Below, piece after piece: positions 11,273-20,227 of a stretch of 64,000 nt of DNA. Source of the stretch: Chrysaora quinquecirrha. Its lineage: Eukaryota; Cnidaria; Scyphozoa; Semaeostomeae; Pelagiidae. Position numbers and translations under genes: made by a program. Within the stretch, counting starts at the first letter, position 1; each line of letters starts with the position of its first letter. The stretch spans positions 229,598 to 293,597 of the forward strand of contig JACTAT010000348.1 in the NCBI GenBank assembly GCA_014526335.1, written 5' to 3'. Under the pieces are notes generated by a model that made no database searches, was not told where the DNA came from, and worked only from the letters and a program-made list of their open reading frames with translations.

Positions 11273-11535
11273 CAATTCGTGCAATGGCATCACAAACTAT
11301 ATTGGGCAAACGACGAATCTAAGAAATCGAATGAACAATCACATATCAGAATCAAGAACGGGAATTTCGACTTGCAATTTTCCAAAACACGTTTTTTCTT
11401 GTGGAACATCATATCACAGTCTTAAAGAACCTTTTTTTAAAATATTTGTTTTTATGAAATTAACTGACTCACGCCTCTTACTTAACTACGAAGATAAACT
11501 TTTCAAAGCCGGACATGCCGTTATGAACTCATAGT
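11273..11535 (+). pseudogene. 5'-truncated PLE ORF2 end (GIY-YIG domain only)
   Basis: About 87 codons matching the C-terminus of copy C ORF2 from NSCNGITNYIGQTTNLRNRM through NYEDKLFKAGHAVMNS to the stop. It keeps YIG, the conserved Arg and the Glu of the C-terminal helix but has no RT and no start. It is the stump that provides the pLTR in front of copy C. Confidence 0.85.
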
Positions 11536-11617
11536 AACTGTTGTTTCCTGTGTTGATAATTACATTTTTTGTAAACATATTTAGTTTTTCAAGCTCTAAC
11601 ATTACAATCATTCAAGT

Positions 11618-11658
11618 CACACTCTGATGAGAACGTAGGTTCGAAAGGCCTCAGTGTG
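11618..11658 (+). ncRNA. Type I hammerhead ribozyme upstream of PLE copy C
   Basis: Stem I 11618-11623 with 11653-11658; CTGATGA 11624-11630; stem II 11631-11642 (GAAC/GTTC, loop GTAG); GAAA 11643-11646; GGCC 11647-11650; T-C then cut 11652/11653. All core residues match the hammerhead consensus. Confidence 0.92.
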
Positions 11659-11748
11659 CCAAAAAATCTTGTCTATTTTTTTTTGCCTCCGCTCTCTATA
11701 GTATCCAAGTTTTAGTATAAACATATTTTACCAAATATTTTGTAAAGG

Positions 11749-12696
11749 ATGGCAAATAATTTAGATACAAATAAAAGAGATCTGTTAGAGCTTTTTACGG
11801 ATGAACAAATCAACTCCATCAAAGAAATTGTGCTTCAAAGCATTATGAATATTCTACCAAACATAATCAAGGAAATCACACCGAATGTAGTAAAGTCAAT
11901 TCAAGAATTTACTCAAACCCAACTGATGGAAACCTGACCTCAAGCTGAAATAGTTCAAGAAAGCCAAACGTCAATAAAGGAAACTGCCCGAAATTTCGAA
12001 AATAGCAAAAGCAATTATCTCAACAACAAGCTCAAAGCACGGAATGACTACAACTACAAGCTCACTCGCTGTCTGGAATTAACAAAATTATACACCGAAG
12101 GATTGAATGAAGAACCATCATACATTCCTAAGCAATTTAGAGAATCAAAGCCCCACACAATGTCCAAGGAGGAAGAAATTATCTACACAAATCTTTCTAC
12201 ACAAAAGCTTCAAGCTGAAATTCAAGTTCTCCAAATAAGGGCAAATACGAATCGCGAAAAAGTAGAAGAAATTGATTCTCAAGTAAAGGATTTTTTCATC
12301 TCCAATGTGGATAACCCTGCCGTTCTAGAAGAATTAAACAACAAGTGGGAATCAAATATCAATGCTGACGAGGAAAAGGTTATCAATTCTTGGAAAAAGA
12401 AAATCAACGACGAGAGAAGAAATAATCCAAAAGGATAAAGCCAGCATTGCAAATGAAGACAACACAGCTTCAGCCACCCCAAAACCAAATCAGAACACCC
12501 AAAGGCCACCAAGAAAATATTATAACACTAACCCATCAACCAATCAAAGGCAGCAAAGTCAAAGATTTCCTCAAAACCCGAATTACAACACTTCAAAAAA
12601 CTACCAGAGCCGAATGCCGCCGCCTCACATCTTTTACCGCTAAACTCATCAATCTTTCATCCTTCCCACTTGCAGCCAAACATGTATCACTACTAA
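11749..12696 (+). pseudogene. PLE family 1 copy C ORF1
   Basis: Starts at the ATG 91 nt after the ribozyme cut (MANNLDTNKRD). Homologous to ORF1 of copies A and B over its whole length: helical N-terminus, coiled coil (LQAEIQVLQIRANTNREK), Pro/Asn/Gln-rich tail. Defects: a Leu-to-stop change at 11935-11937, a small insertion near 12416 that changes frame, and a 1-nt deletion near 12625 after the heptamer. The homologous end (PNMYHY, stop) is at 12694-12696. Role unknown; probably the gag-like partner of the RT protein. Confidence 0.8.
12595..12601 (+). promoter_or_regulatory. Putative -1 frameshift heptamer A AAA AAC (copy C)
   Basis: Read TCA AAA AAC TAC in the ORF1 frame. In this copy a 1-nt deletion about 25 nt downstream alters the onward frame, but the heptamer is preserved. 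Confidence 0.65.
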
Positions 12697-14894
12697 CAAA
12701 AGGGCCAAAGTTCACACCGTTTTCAACAGCAAAAACCCCCATTCAAAAAGATTTAAAAGATTTTTCAAGAAAAATTAAAATACACGATGTTTTTTGGGAC
12801 AAAGAAAATGAGGACATTTCATTGCACAGAAACAAATCAAACAGACCAATCTACACTAATAATACAGAAATAAATAACATTTGTAATCTATTGGAACTTC
12901 TACAGCCGGAAAGTAAAACAGTAAACGATAATCTTACTCGAGAATAACGGCAAGCTCTACAGGACCTAACGAATAGTAATGACGTCAACATCAAAAGAAC
13001 CGACAAAGGTGGTAATTTCGTCATGATGGATAAATCCTTTTACCGCGAAAAGCTTGTACTGGAATGTCATCTCAACACACCAGCTTACGAAAAAATTTCA
13101 ATTGCACAAGACGAAAAAGTAATAAAAAACCTGAAATCTTTAGTGAGAAAATACGAAGATACCCTAACCAATAAAGAACAACAATTTATTACAAATTTCG
13201 AATGGAAAAGCAGCAATTTCTATGCATTGCCAAAAATTCATAAATGTAAGGAAATCATAGAACACATACATAAATCGCAAGATGAATACATTCAAATGAC
13301 ACCACCTGAAAATCTCAAAAGCAGACCGATTGTTGCCGGACCAGTATCACCCACACAAAGACTAAGCGAATTTCTTGATACCCTGTTGAAGCCGTTTGTA
13401 CCAATTTTATCAACCTACGTCAAAGATGATTGGGATTTCCTTGCTAAAATCCCCAAAGAAATGGAAAGCAACAGCAAACTATTTTCTTATGATATAGTCA
13501 GTCTCTATACCAGTATTCCTCATGACCTTGGCCTAGAAGCCATTAATTTTTGGTTGCAAAAACGACCTGAACTTTTACCAGAGCGTTTCAAAAAAGAATT
13601 TGTTTTAGATTCGGTGAATTTTGTTCTTAAAAATAACAACTTTTTATTTGATGGCACAATGTACAATCAGGTTTCTGGAACAGCAATGGGAATAAAATTT
13701 GCACCACCCTACGCTTGTTTAACAATTGGTTTTTTAGAAGAGACGAAACTCTTTCCTGTTATTTTAAAAAAGTATTTCGATGCACAAACTTGTAGTTATA
13801 TAAAAAACAATTATCTTCGCTATATGGACGACGGTTTTATCATTTTACCTACAAAGATTGACTCTGAAGTTTTAAAACAAGCTTTAAATGAAATGCACCC
13901 TGGAATAAGATTCACAATGGAACAAGGAAAATCCAAATCAAGTAACAAAGAATCAATAAATTTCTTAGACATAGAAGTTATTTTAACAGACAACAAATTT
14001 ATTAAAACAGATATATACTATAAAGACACCAACCCACATGATTATTTGAATTATTACAGTGCTCATCCATCCCATACAAAAGATGCAATACCTTTCAATC
14101 TGGCAAAAAGAATTATTGTTTTCGTATCTGAAGAAGAGCAGATCAACTATCGTCTTGCATAACTTGAAAACTGGCTCTTAAAATGTAAATATCCTATAGG
14201 GAAAATTCGTCAAGCTTTTCATCGTGCCAAATTACAAGGTCCAGCACCGCAACGAAAAAAGGAAAATATACCACTAGTAACAACATATCATCCAAACTTA
14301 AATTTCAAACACATGATGACAACTATTTCCAATCTACTTAAAAACATCTCAGAACCAAACACAAAGGACAAATTCAAAAATATCACACCAATGCTAGCCT
14401 TCAAACAACCACCTAATCTTTCTTCTATTTTAACAAAAGCAAAGTTCAGTTCAGTAAATCAACCCCCAATTCAGTCTGTGCCTGGTATCAAACTTTGTTC
14501 AAACAATAGATGCAAACTTTGTAAGCTCTACCTACAACCTGTGAACAGTTTCAAAACAGCGAACAGAACAATATGGAATATAAAATCAGAAATAACATGC
14601 GCAAGCAAAAATGTAATATATTTCCTATCATGCAATTCGTGCAATGGCATCACAAACTATATTGGGCAAACGACGAATCTAAGAAATCGAATGAACAATC
14701 ACATATCAGAATCAAGAACGGGGATTTCAACTTGCAATTTTCCAAAACACGTTTTTTCTTGTGGAACATCAAATCACAGTCTTCAAGAACCTTTTTTTAA
14801 AATATTTGTTTTTATGAAATTAACTGACTCACGCCTCTTACTTAACTACGAAGATAAATTTTTCAAAGCCGGACATGCCATTATGAACTCATAG
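12602..14894 (+). pseudogene. PLE family 1 copy C ORF2: RT + GIY-YIG, best-preserved copy
   Basis: From about 12640 one frame runs to the stop at 14894, interrupted only by two Glu-to-stop changes (12945-12947 and 14160-14162). Domains: N-terminal KHVSLLTKGPKFTP and ADK/TDKGGNFVMMDK region; RT with SKLFSYDIVSLYTSIPH, SGTAMGIKFAPPYACL and YLRYMDDGF; connector with TNPHDYLNYYSAHPSH; Cys motif CSNNRCKLC near 14500; GIY-YIG (VIYFLSCNSCNG, NYIGQTTNLRNRM) and NYEDKFFKAGH. About 760 residues, within the range of Penelope RT/EN proteins. No in-frame ATG precedes the conserved N-terminus, supporting expression by frameshift from ORF1. Confidence 0.92.
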
Positions 14895-14977
14895 TAACTG
14901 TTGTTTCCTGTGTTGATAATTACATTTTTTGTAAACATATTTAGTTTTTCAAGCTCTAACATTAAAATCATTCAAGT

Positions 14978-15018
14978 CACACTCTGATGAGAACGTAGGT
15001 TCGAAAGGCCTCAGTGTG
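14978..15018 (+). ncRNA. Type I hammerhead ribozyme, 3' end of PLE copy C
   Basis: Same 41-nt motif as at 11618-11658; follows the ORF2 stop by 83 nt. Cut 15012/15013. The pLTR continues to about 15085, then TA-rich sequence. Confidence 0.92.
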
Positions 15019-15199
15019 CCAAAAAATCTTGTCTATTTTTTTTTGCCTCCGCTCTCTATAGTATCCAAGTTTTAGTATAAACATATTTTACCAAATATAT
15101 ATGTATATATATACATGTAGCTATAATTAAGTTATCCATATGCAGTTCACATTGCTCGACTAAAATAGGAGCTTATTAGTATAACTAAAGAAAGAAAAA

Positions 15200-15241
15200 T
15201 ATGCAACTCTGAGTTTTGTGATCTCTCCATCATCAGGCATA
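15200..15241 (-). other. Degenerate hammerhead ribozyme (different PLE family)
   Basis: On the minus strand TATGC pairs with GCATA (stem I), with core CTGATGA between them. Stem III ACT-CAG-AGT matches that of the ribozyme at 32642-32683. The GAAA box reads AAAA, so the catalytic G12 is lost, and stem II is poor. Likely inactive. Confidence 0.55.
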
Positions 15242-15715
15242 CAAGATGTTATTGCAAATGAAGAATGTATAACCATATATTTCTATAGAATGCTCCGAAG
15301 AATTCCAAAAGAATTCTAAAAGAATTATGGCGCTGCAGTAGTAAAATGCTATTTACAGAGATTTTTTATGATTAGCTTATTTTGATGTCTACACTTGCTT
15401 ATAAATTCTGATTTGCTATTTAGTAAATCACTTTTACCTATGTACCGAATTATAAATAATTTCTCTGTTAAACATTACTTGCAATAATTATTACTTGGAT
15501 TGTTCTTCACTCTTTTTAATATTATCCATCTTATATTCAGCGTTTTACTCTCTTTCTTTAATAACCAGATGTATTTAGAAAATTCCGTACTTTTTTCATA
15601 TTTTTCCTGCCTAAAATCTTTGCAATGATTCAGATATCACTGTTTGAATGTACCTTCTGTTAGTCCGATGTATTTTTTTGTTTGGAACTTTTTTTGATTA
15701 CCTGATAATGCACTC
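15242..15715. other. No gene recognised
   Basis: AT-rich sequence between the degenerate ribozyme and the next PLE reading frame; possibly untranslated PLE sequence. A short AGAATTCYAAAAGAATT direct repeat sits near 15299-15325. Confidence 0.4.
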
Positions 15716-17154
15716 CTGATAACAATGGATGTACGCTTATTGTACACAAACATTCAAACACAGAGGGAATTAAGGCCCTGAAAGAAGCACTAGACAGTCG
15801 TCACACACAAGATCCCCCAACTGAACTCATCACCACACTCATGAACCACATACTCACCCTTAATAATTTCACATTCAATGGAGACAACTACTTTCAAATT
15901 AAAGGGTGTGCTATGGGAACCATTGCTGCTCCATCATATGCAACCATCTTTATAGGCAACTTTGAAGAAAACTTAATCTATCCTGATATCCTAGCCAACT
16001 GTCTTTTTTACGGCATATACATCAATGACACCTTCCTAATCTATACCTTACCAGAGACCAATTTTAACACCTTTATCACTGAATTGAATACTAAACACGC
16101 ATCTATCAAGTTTGACCACAAAATATCCAAAAAACAAATTGCATTCCTTGACACCCTTGTATACATTGACAAGAACCGAAAAATTCAAACTACTCTGTAT
16201 AAGAAACCCACCGACAGTAACAGTTATTTACACTTTCACTTTTCACACCCAAAACATCTTAAAGAAAGTTTGCCATTCTCGCAAGCCCTCGGATTAAAGT
16301 GCATTTGCTCTGAAGAAACAGAATATATCCGAAACTGCAATAAAATGCAGGATAATTTAATAAAAAGAGGCTACAACAAACAACTCATAGCACAAAAAAT
16401 AGAAAAAGCTAATATAAAATCACGCACTGAAACACTAACTTACCAAACCAAAAAATCTAGCAATCGAATCCCACTCCTCACAACATTCAACCCAACCCTT
16501 CCTTATATTGGCAATATACTTAAATCACGCTGGAACATACTTCACATAAAACCAGACATCAAAGAGTCTTTCCCGGAACCACCCATAATATCGTATAAAG
16601 GAAGTAAGAATTTAAGAGACATAATAGAAAACAATAACATAGTAAACAACAAAGTTCCCAGAAATTTTCAACTTAACAAACATCACGAAACCAAATTCTG
16701 TAGACCATGTAAGACAAAAGGATGCCTTTGTTGTAAACAACTAAAATCAACTAATCAATTTAAAAGCTCAAAAACAAATAAAACATACAACATATTTCAT
16801 GAAACGAATTGCGAAAGTAAGTTCATCGTTTATTTACTTGAATTCAAAGAATGCAAATTACAATACGTTGGGAAATCCGAATGGCAATTTAATATCCGCC
16901 TTAATAACTACCGTTCACGTATAAAAAATTCCGATGTGAATAAATTACTACCCGTAGAAAAACATTTTCTCTTACCCCATCATAGTTTCAAACACGATGC
17001 TATTTATACTATAATTGAAAAAATTGAAAACACGGATCGTGAAGATTAAAAAAAAATTCTTGAAAAACTTGAAAGTGCCTGGATGGTTCATCTACAAACT
17101 ACCTCCCCAAACGGATTAAACAGCAGATTCACGAATCCCTTTTTGAAATACTAA
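15716..17154 (+). pseudogene. Third PLE family: RT palm/thumb + GIY-YIG, 5' truncated
   Basis: Begins in RT at MDVRLLYTNIQT, shifts frame near 15760, then is open from 15841 to 17049. Motifs: IKGCAMGTIAAPSYA (RT), then GIYINDTFLIY where YxDD is expected, so the second catalytic Asp context is disrupted. Next come LDTLVYIDKNRKIQTTLYKKPTDS (thumb), SHPKHLKESLPFSQA, a Cys-rich motif (CRPCKTKGCLCC), and a nuclease with FIVYLLEFKECKLQYVGKSE. After a frameshift in an A-run at about 17047 the C-terminus continues as LESAWMVHLQTTSPNGLN to a stop at 17152. It differs clearly from families 1 and 2 and from their ORF1/ORF2 layout; no ORF1 is visible. Catalytically dead. Confidence 0.85.
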
Positions 17155-17393
17155 ATCTATATATTAGAAAATCAAAGGTCTTGCTACATTATTTTGTTCA
17201 TTACACCTAATCCATTTCTTCATCGTAGCAAACCGCTATCATAATTTAATCTTAAACTCGAAATTGTAAAAATTAAAGTTATCTCCTGAGGACAGCTTGA
17301 ATCGCCGTAACGTGTCAAGAGTTTCAATATTTATATATTTAGAAATTATCCAAGTCATCTCATTTTGTGTTCATCTATATATATACAAATATA

Positions 17394-17394
<1 letters not shown>

Positions 17395-17455
<61 letters not shown>

Positions 17456-17629
17456 TCGAAACACAGAATGACAACAAACTCGTTGAGATTGCACAAATTT
17501 TCTATACATTTTTGGGACTAGTTTCGTCTAGTTGCGAAAACTAGTCGCGAAACTATATAGAAAATTTGTGCAATCTCAACGAGTTTGTTGTCATTCTGTG
17601 TTTCGACCTATATCTTACGGTACCTAGAT

Positions 17630-17663
<34 letters not shown>
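17395..17663. repeat. (TA)n tracts flanking a 161-bp PLE-terminus palindrome
   Basis: A (TA)n run (17395-17453) is followed by inverted 56-bp arms (17451-17506 and 17556-17611) containing GGTCGAAACACAGAATGACA. A second (TA)n run lies at 17633-17663. The centre carries ACTAGTTTCGTC and its inverse. The same arm occurs at 26945-27018, where it leads into a hammerhead, so the palindrome is two PLE termini joined head to head inside the ribozyme region. Confidence 0.75.
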
Positions 17664-17668
<5 letters not shown>

Positions 17669-17760
17669 TGTAAGTTATATAACGATAAATTTGTATAAGA
17701 AGATCGGAGGCAAAAAAAACCTTTGAAGTAGAGCGAATAATAACAAAATCTCACTAATAA

Positions 17761-17801
17761 CACACTAAGGCCTTTCAAACTTATGTTATCTTCAGAGTGT
17801 G
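17761..17801 (-). ncRNA. Type I hammerhead ribozyme, PLE family 2 minus copy
   Basis: Minus strand: CACACT/AGTGTG stem I, CTGAAGA core (position 7 variable), AAC/GTT stem II with a T-T mismatch at its base, GAAA, GGCC loop III, T at the cleavage position. Cut between 17767 and 17766. Lies about 100 nt past the ORF2 stop. Confidence 0.85.
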
Positions 17802-17898
17802 ATTAACAAATTTCTAAAATGTCTTTTATACAAGTATGATTAAACTAAATTTAGCATCAGCGCTTAGTCAGTTCCTTTGACGGAAGGAATAAAGCATC

Positions 17899-20227
17899 TT
17901 AACTGTTCATAAGGCTATGTCCCGCTTTGAATAAACTATTTTCGTGATGTAATAGCATCTTTGGGTCTTTAAGTTTAAAAAATACAAAAACTTTGAAAAA
18001 TGGTTCTTTGAGATTATGATTTTTTATTCCACAATTATGTACATGTTTTGGAAAATTGCAATAGGAGATTCCACTTTTTGACTCAGAGATATGATTATTG
18101 ATGCGTGATCTTAGATTAGTTGTTTGTCCGATGTAATTCATATTGCCTTCACAAAGATTGCAGCTCAGAAAATATATGACGTTTGTACTGTTGCATGTGA
18201 TGTTAGATTTTATTTGCCAATTAGTTCCATTTGCAGTTAAAAAGCTGTTCACTGGTTGCAGATACATCCTACATAATTTGCAACGTTGGTTTTCGCAAAG
18301 AAAAATTCCTCTTGAGAGATTTGGATTATTATTATCATTATTAATGTTGAACTTTGCTTTTGTTAATAAGGATTTGAGATTCGCGGGTTGTCTTAATGCT
18401 AAAATAGGCTTTGTATTTTTGAATTTATCTTTTGTTTGCTGATCTTGGATAGAGTTAAGGAGACTTGATATTGTTTTCATGATGTTTTGATTTTTGAGGT
18501 TTGGATAGTACGTTGTAACTAAAGGGATAATATCTTTGTTGGGTTTAGGTGCTGGTCCTTGAAGTTTAGCATTTCGAAAGGATCTTCGAATTAGTTCTAA
18601 CGGATAGTTGCAAGATAAAAGCCAGGTTTCCAATTCTTTCAGACGTTCTGATATTCTGTCTTCTTCTGTGGCAAAGATAATAATTCGTTTGGCTAAGTTG
18701 AATGGCATTGTATCTTTAACATGTTTTGGATGTGCACTGTTGTAATTTAAATAATCGTGTGGATTTGTAGATTTGTAATATATATCTGTACTAATAAATT
18801 TTCCTTCTTTGAGTATGATTTCAATATCTAAAAAATTCAGTGTTTCGATGTTTGATGATTTGATTGTACCTTTATCCATTGTGAATCTAATTGATTCATG
18901 CAAGTTGTTTAATGCATTGAGAAATAAAACTGGGTCAATGTCCTGAGGTAGGGCAATAAAGCAATCGTCCATGTAGCGAATGTATGATTCTTTTATGTAT
19001 GAGCAGATTTGATCGTTGAAATAATTTTTCAAAATTTTTGGATAAAGTACAGTTTCTTCTAAAAATCCTATTGTTAAACATGCATATGGAGGTGCAAATT
19101 TTGTTCCCATTGCCGTACCTGAGACCTGTTGGTACAAAACGTTGTCGAAGAGGAAGTTGTTATTTTGTAATATGAATTTAACTGAATCCAAAATGAAACG
19201 TTGACTAAATCTGGGAGGTATGAGATCTTTCCTTTTATCAGTCCAAAATTTTATTGCTTCAATACCGAGATTGTGTGGGATACTGGTATATAAACTAACT
19301 ACATCATAAGAATACAGTGATGTTTGATTGTCGAATTGCTTCGGTATTTTTCCTAGAAAATCCCAGTCATCCTTGACGTAAGATGAGATCGTAGGTACTA
19401 TTGGTTTTAGTAAAGTATCGATAAATTGACTTAATCTGTGAGTGGGTGATGCTGGGCGGCAATAATCGGTCTTCCTTTGAGGTTGTTGGGAGCTGACATT
19501 TCAATATAATTTCGATCTGATGTTGCTATTTCCTGAATGATTGCATCACATTTATGGATTTTGGTAAGATATAGAAATTGCTGGTTTTCCATTGAAAATT
19601 CTTTATGTAATCTACCTCTTTTTTGTAAGATCTTTTCATATTGTTTTAGTAATGAATTAAGGTTTTAATCACATTTAAATCTTCATTTTGATCAACTTTT
19701 TTGTAGTTTTCGGTATTGAGATGATCGTTTAAAACTAGTTTATTGCGATAAAAAGCTTTGTCCATGATAATGAAATTTCCACTTTTATCTGCAGGTTTTA
19801 GAACAATGTTATCGTTATTAGAAAGTTCATTTAAAGCAACCCTCTCTTCCTCTGTTAAGTTGTCCCTCATATTTATATATTCCGGTTTCAAAAGTTCTAT
19901 AAAGTCGCAAATTTGATTTATTTCTGAATTTTGGGTATGAATTGTTCTATTTGATTTGTTTCGGTGTAAAGAGATATCAGCATTTTCTTTATTATGAAAA
20001 ACGTCTTTAATTTTTATTTTTCTTGTAAAGTCCTTAATATCAGACTCGAATTCATTTCTAGTCGAAGCTAATGGTGTAAATTTTGGTCCTTTGGTTAATA
20101 AGGAAACATGTCTTGTTGCCAAGGAGAACGACGAAAGGTTGATAATCTTGGCGGTGAAAGGTGTTGAAACTGCGGCATTGGTTGAAGGAGGGGAGGAGCA
20201 TTGAAGCGGTGATTGTGAAAGTTTTTT
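17899..20227 (-). pseudogene. PLE family 2 minus copy ORF2: RT + GIY-YIG
   Basis: Entered from ORF1 by the -1 frame at 20221-20227. The N-terminal part (RHVSLLTKGPKFTP, NDNIVLKPADKSGNFIIMDK) runs to about 19650. Single-nt deletions near 19660, 19563 and 19456 shift the frame (the plus copy has the extra bases). From 19191 to 17899 a 430-codon frame is intact: SGTAMGTKFAPPYACL, YIRYMDDCF (catalytic Asp pair), TNPHDYLNYNSAHPKH, AKLQGPAP, CENQRCKLC, VIYFLSCNLCEG, NYIGQTTNLRSRINNH, HHENSLFKAGHSLMNS. No ATG precedes the conserved N-terminus; the apparent start codon at 20122 is TTG. Confidence 0.9.

Larger units (their letters stand above)
11041..11748. repeat. Inverted PLE 3'-end junction (head-to-head centre of cluster 1)
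   Basis: Arms of about 232 bp (11041-11272 and 11509-11741) are inverted copies: each holds pLTR, hammerhead, 3' UTR and the last codons of ORF2 (CATGCCGTTATGAACTCATA). Between them sits the extra stretch of the plus-strand fragment. The switch of strand is at 11272/11273. It supplies an upstream pLTR and ribozyme to copy B (minus) and copy C (plus). Confidence 0.85.
4366..15090. mobile_element. PLE family 1 composite: two minus copies head-to-head with one plus copy
   Basis: On the minus strand, two full units follow each other (11034 to 7905, then 7690 to 4544). Each is ORF1, ORF2, hammerhead, then a pLTR segment containing TGCCTCCGCTCTCTATAGTA. A third unit runs on the plus strand (11749-14894). 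They meet at 11272/11273, where two truncated ORF2 ends are joined head to head, so 7.7-11.27 kb and 11.27-15.08 kb form a giant near-perfect inverted repeat. Both outer edges run into TATATA-rich sequence. Tandem and inverted multimers with a partial copy supplying the upstream pLTR are typical of Penelope-like elements. High similarity among units implies a recent event. Confidence 0.9.

Noticed and set aside
12447..12600. MQMKTTQLQPP start as the ORF2 start of PLE copy C
   Set aside because: This segment is ORF1 read in another phase; ORF2 homology between families begins only after the A AAA AAC heptamer, and the ATG is not conserved in family 2.
17286..17320. CTGAGGA...GTAACGTGTC downstream of the third PLE as a hammerhead
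   Set aside because: Core position 7 could vary, but GAAA reads GTAA, stem II does not form well and stem I has only three clear pairs.
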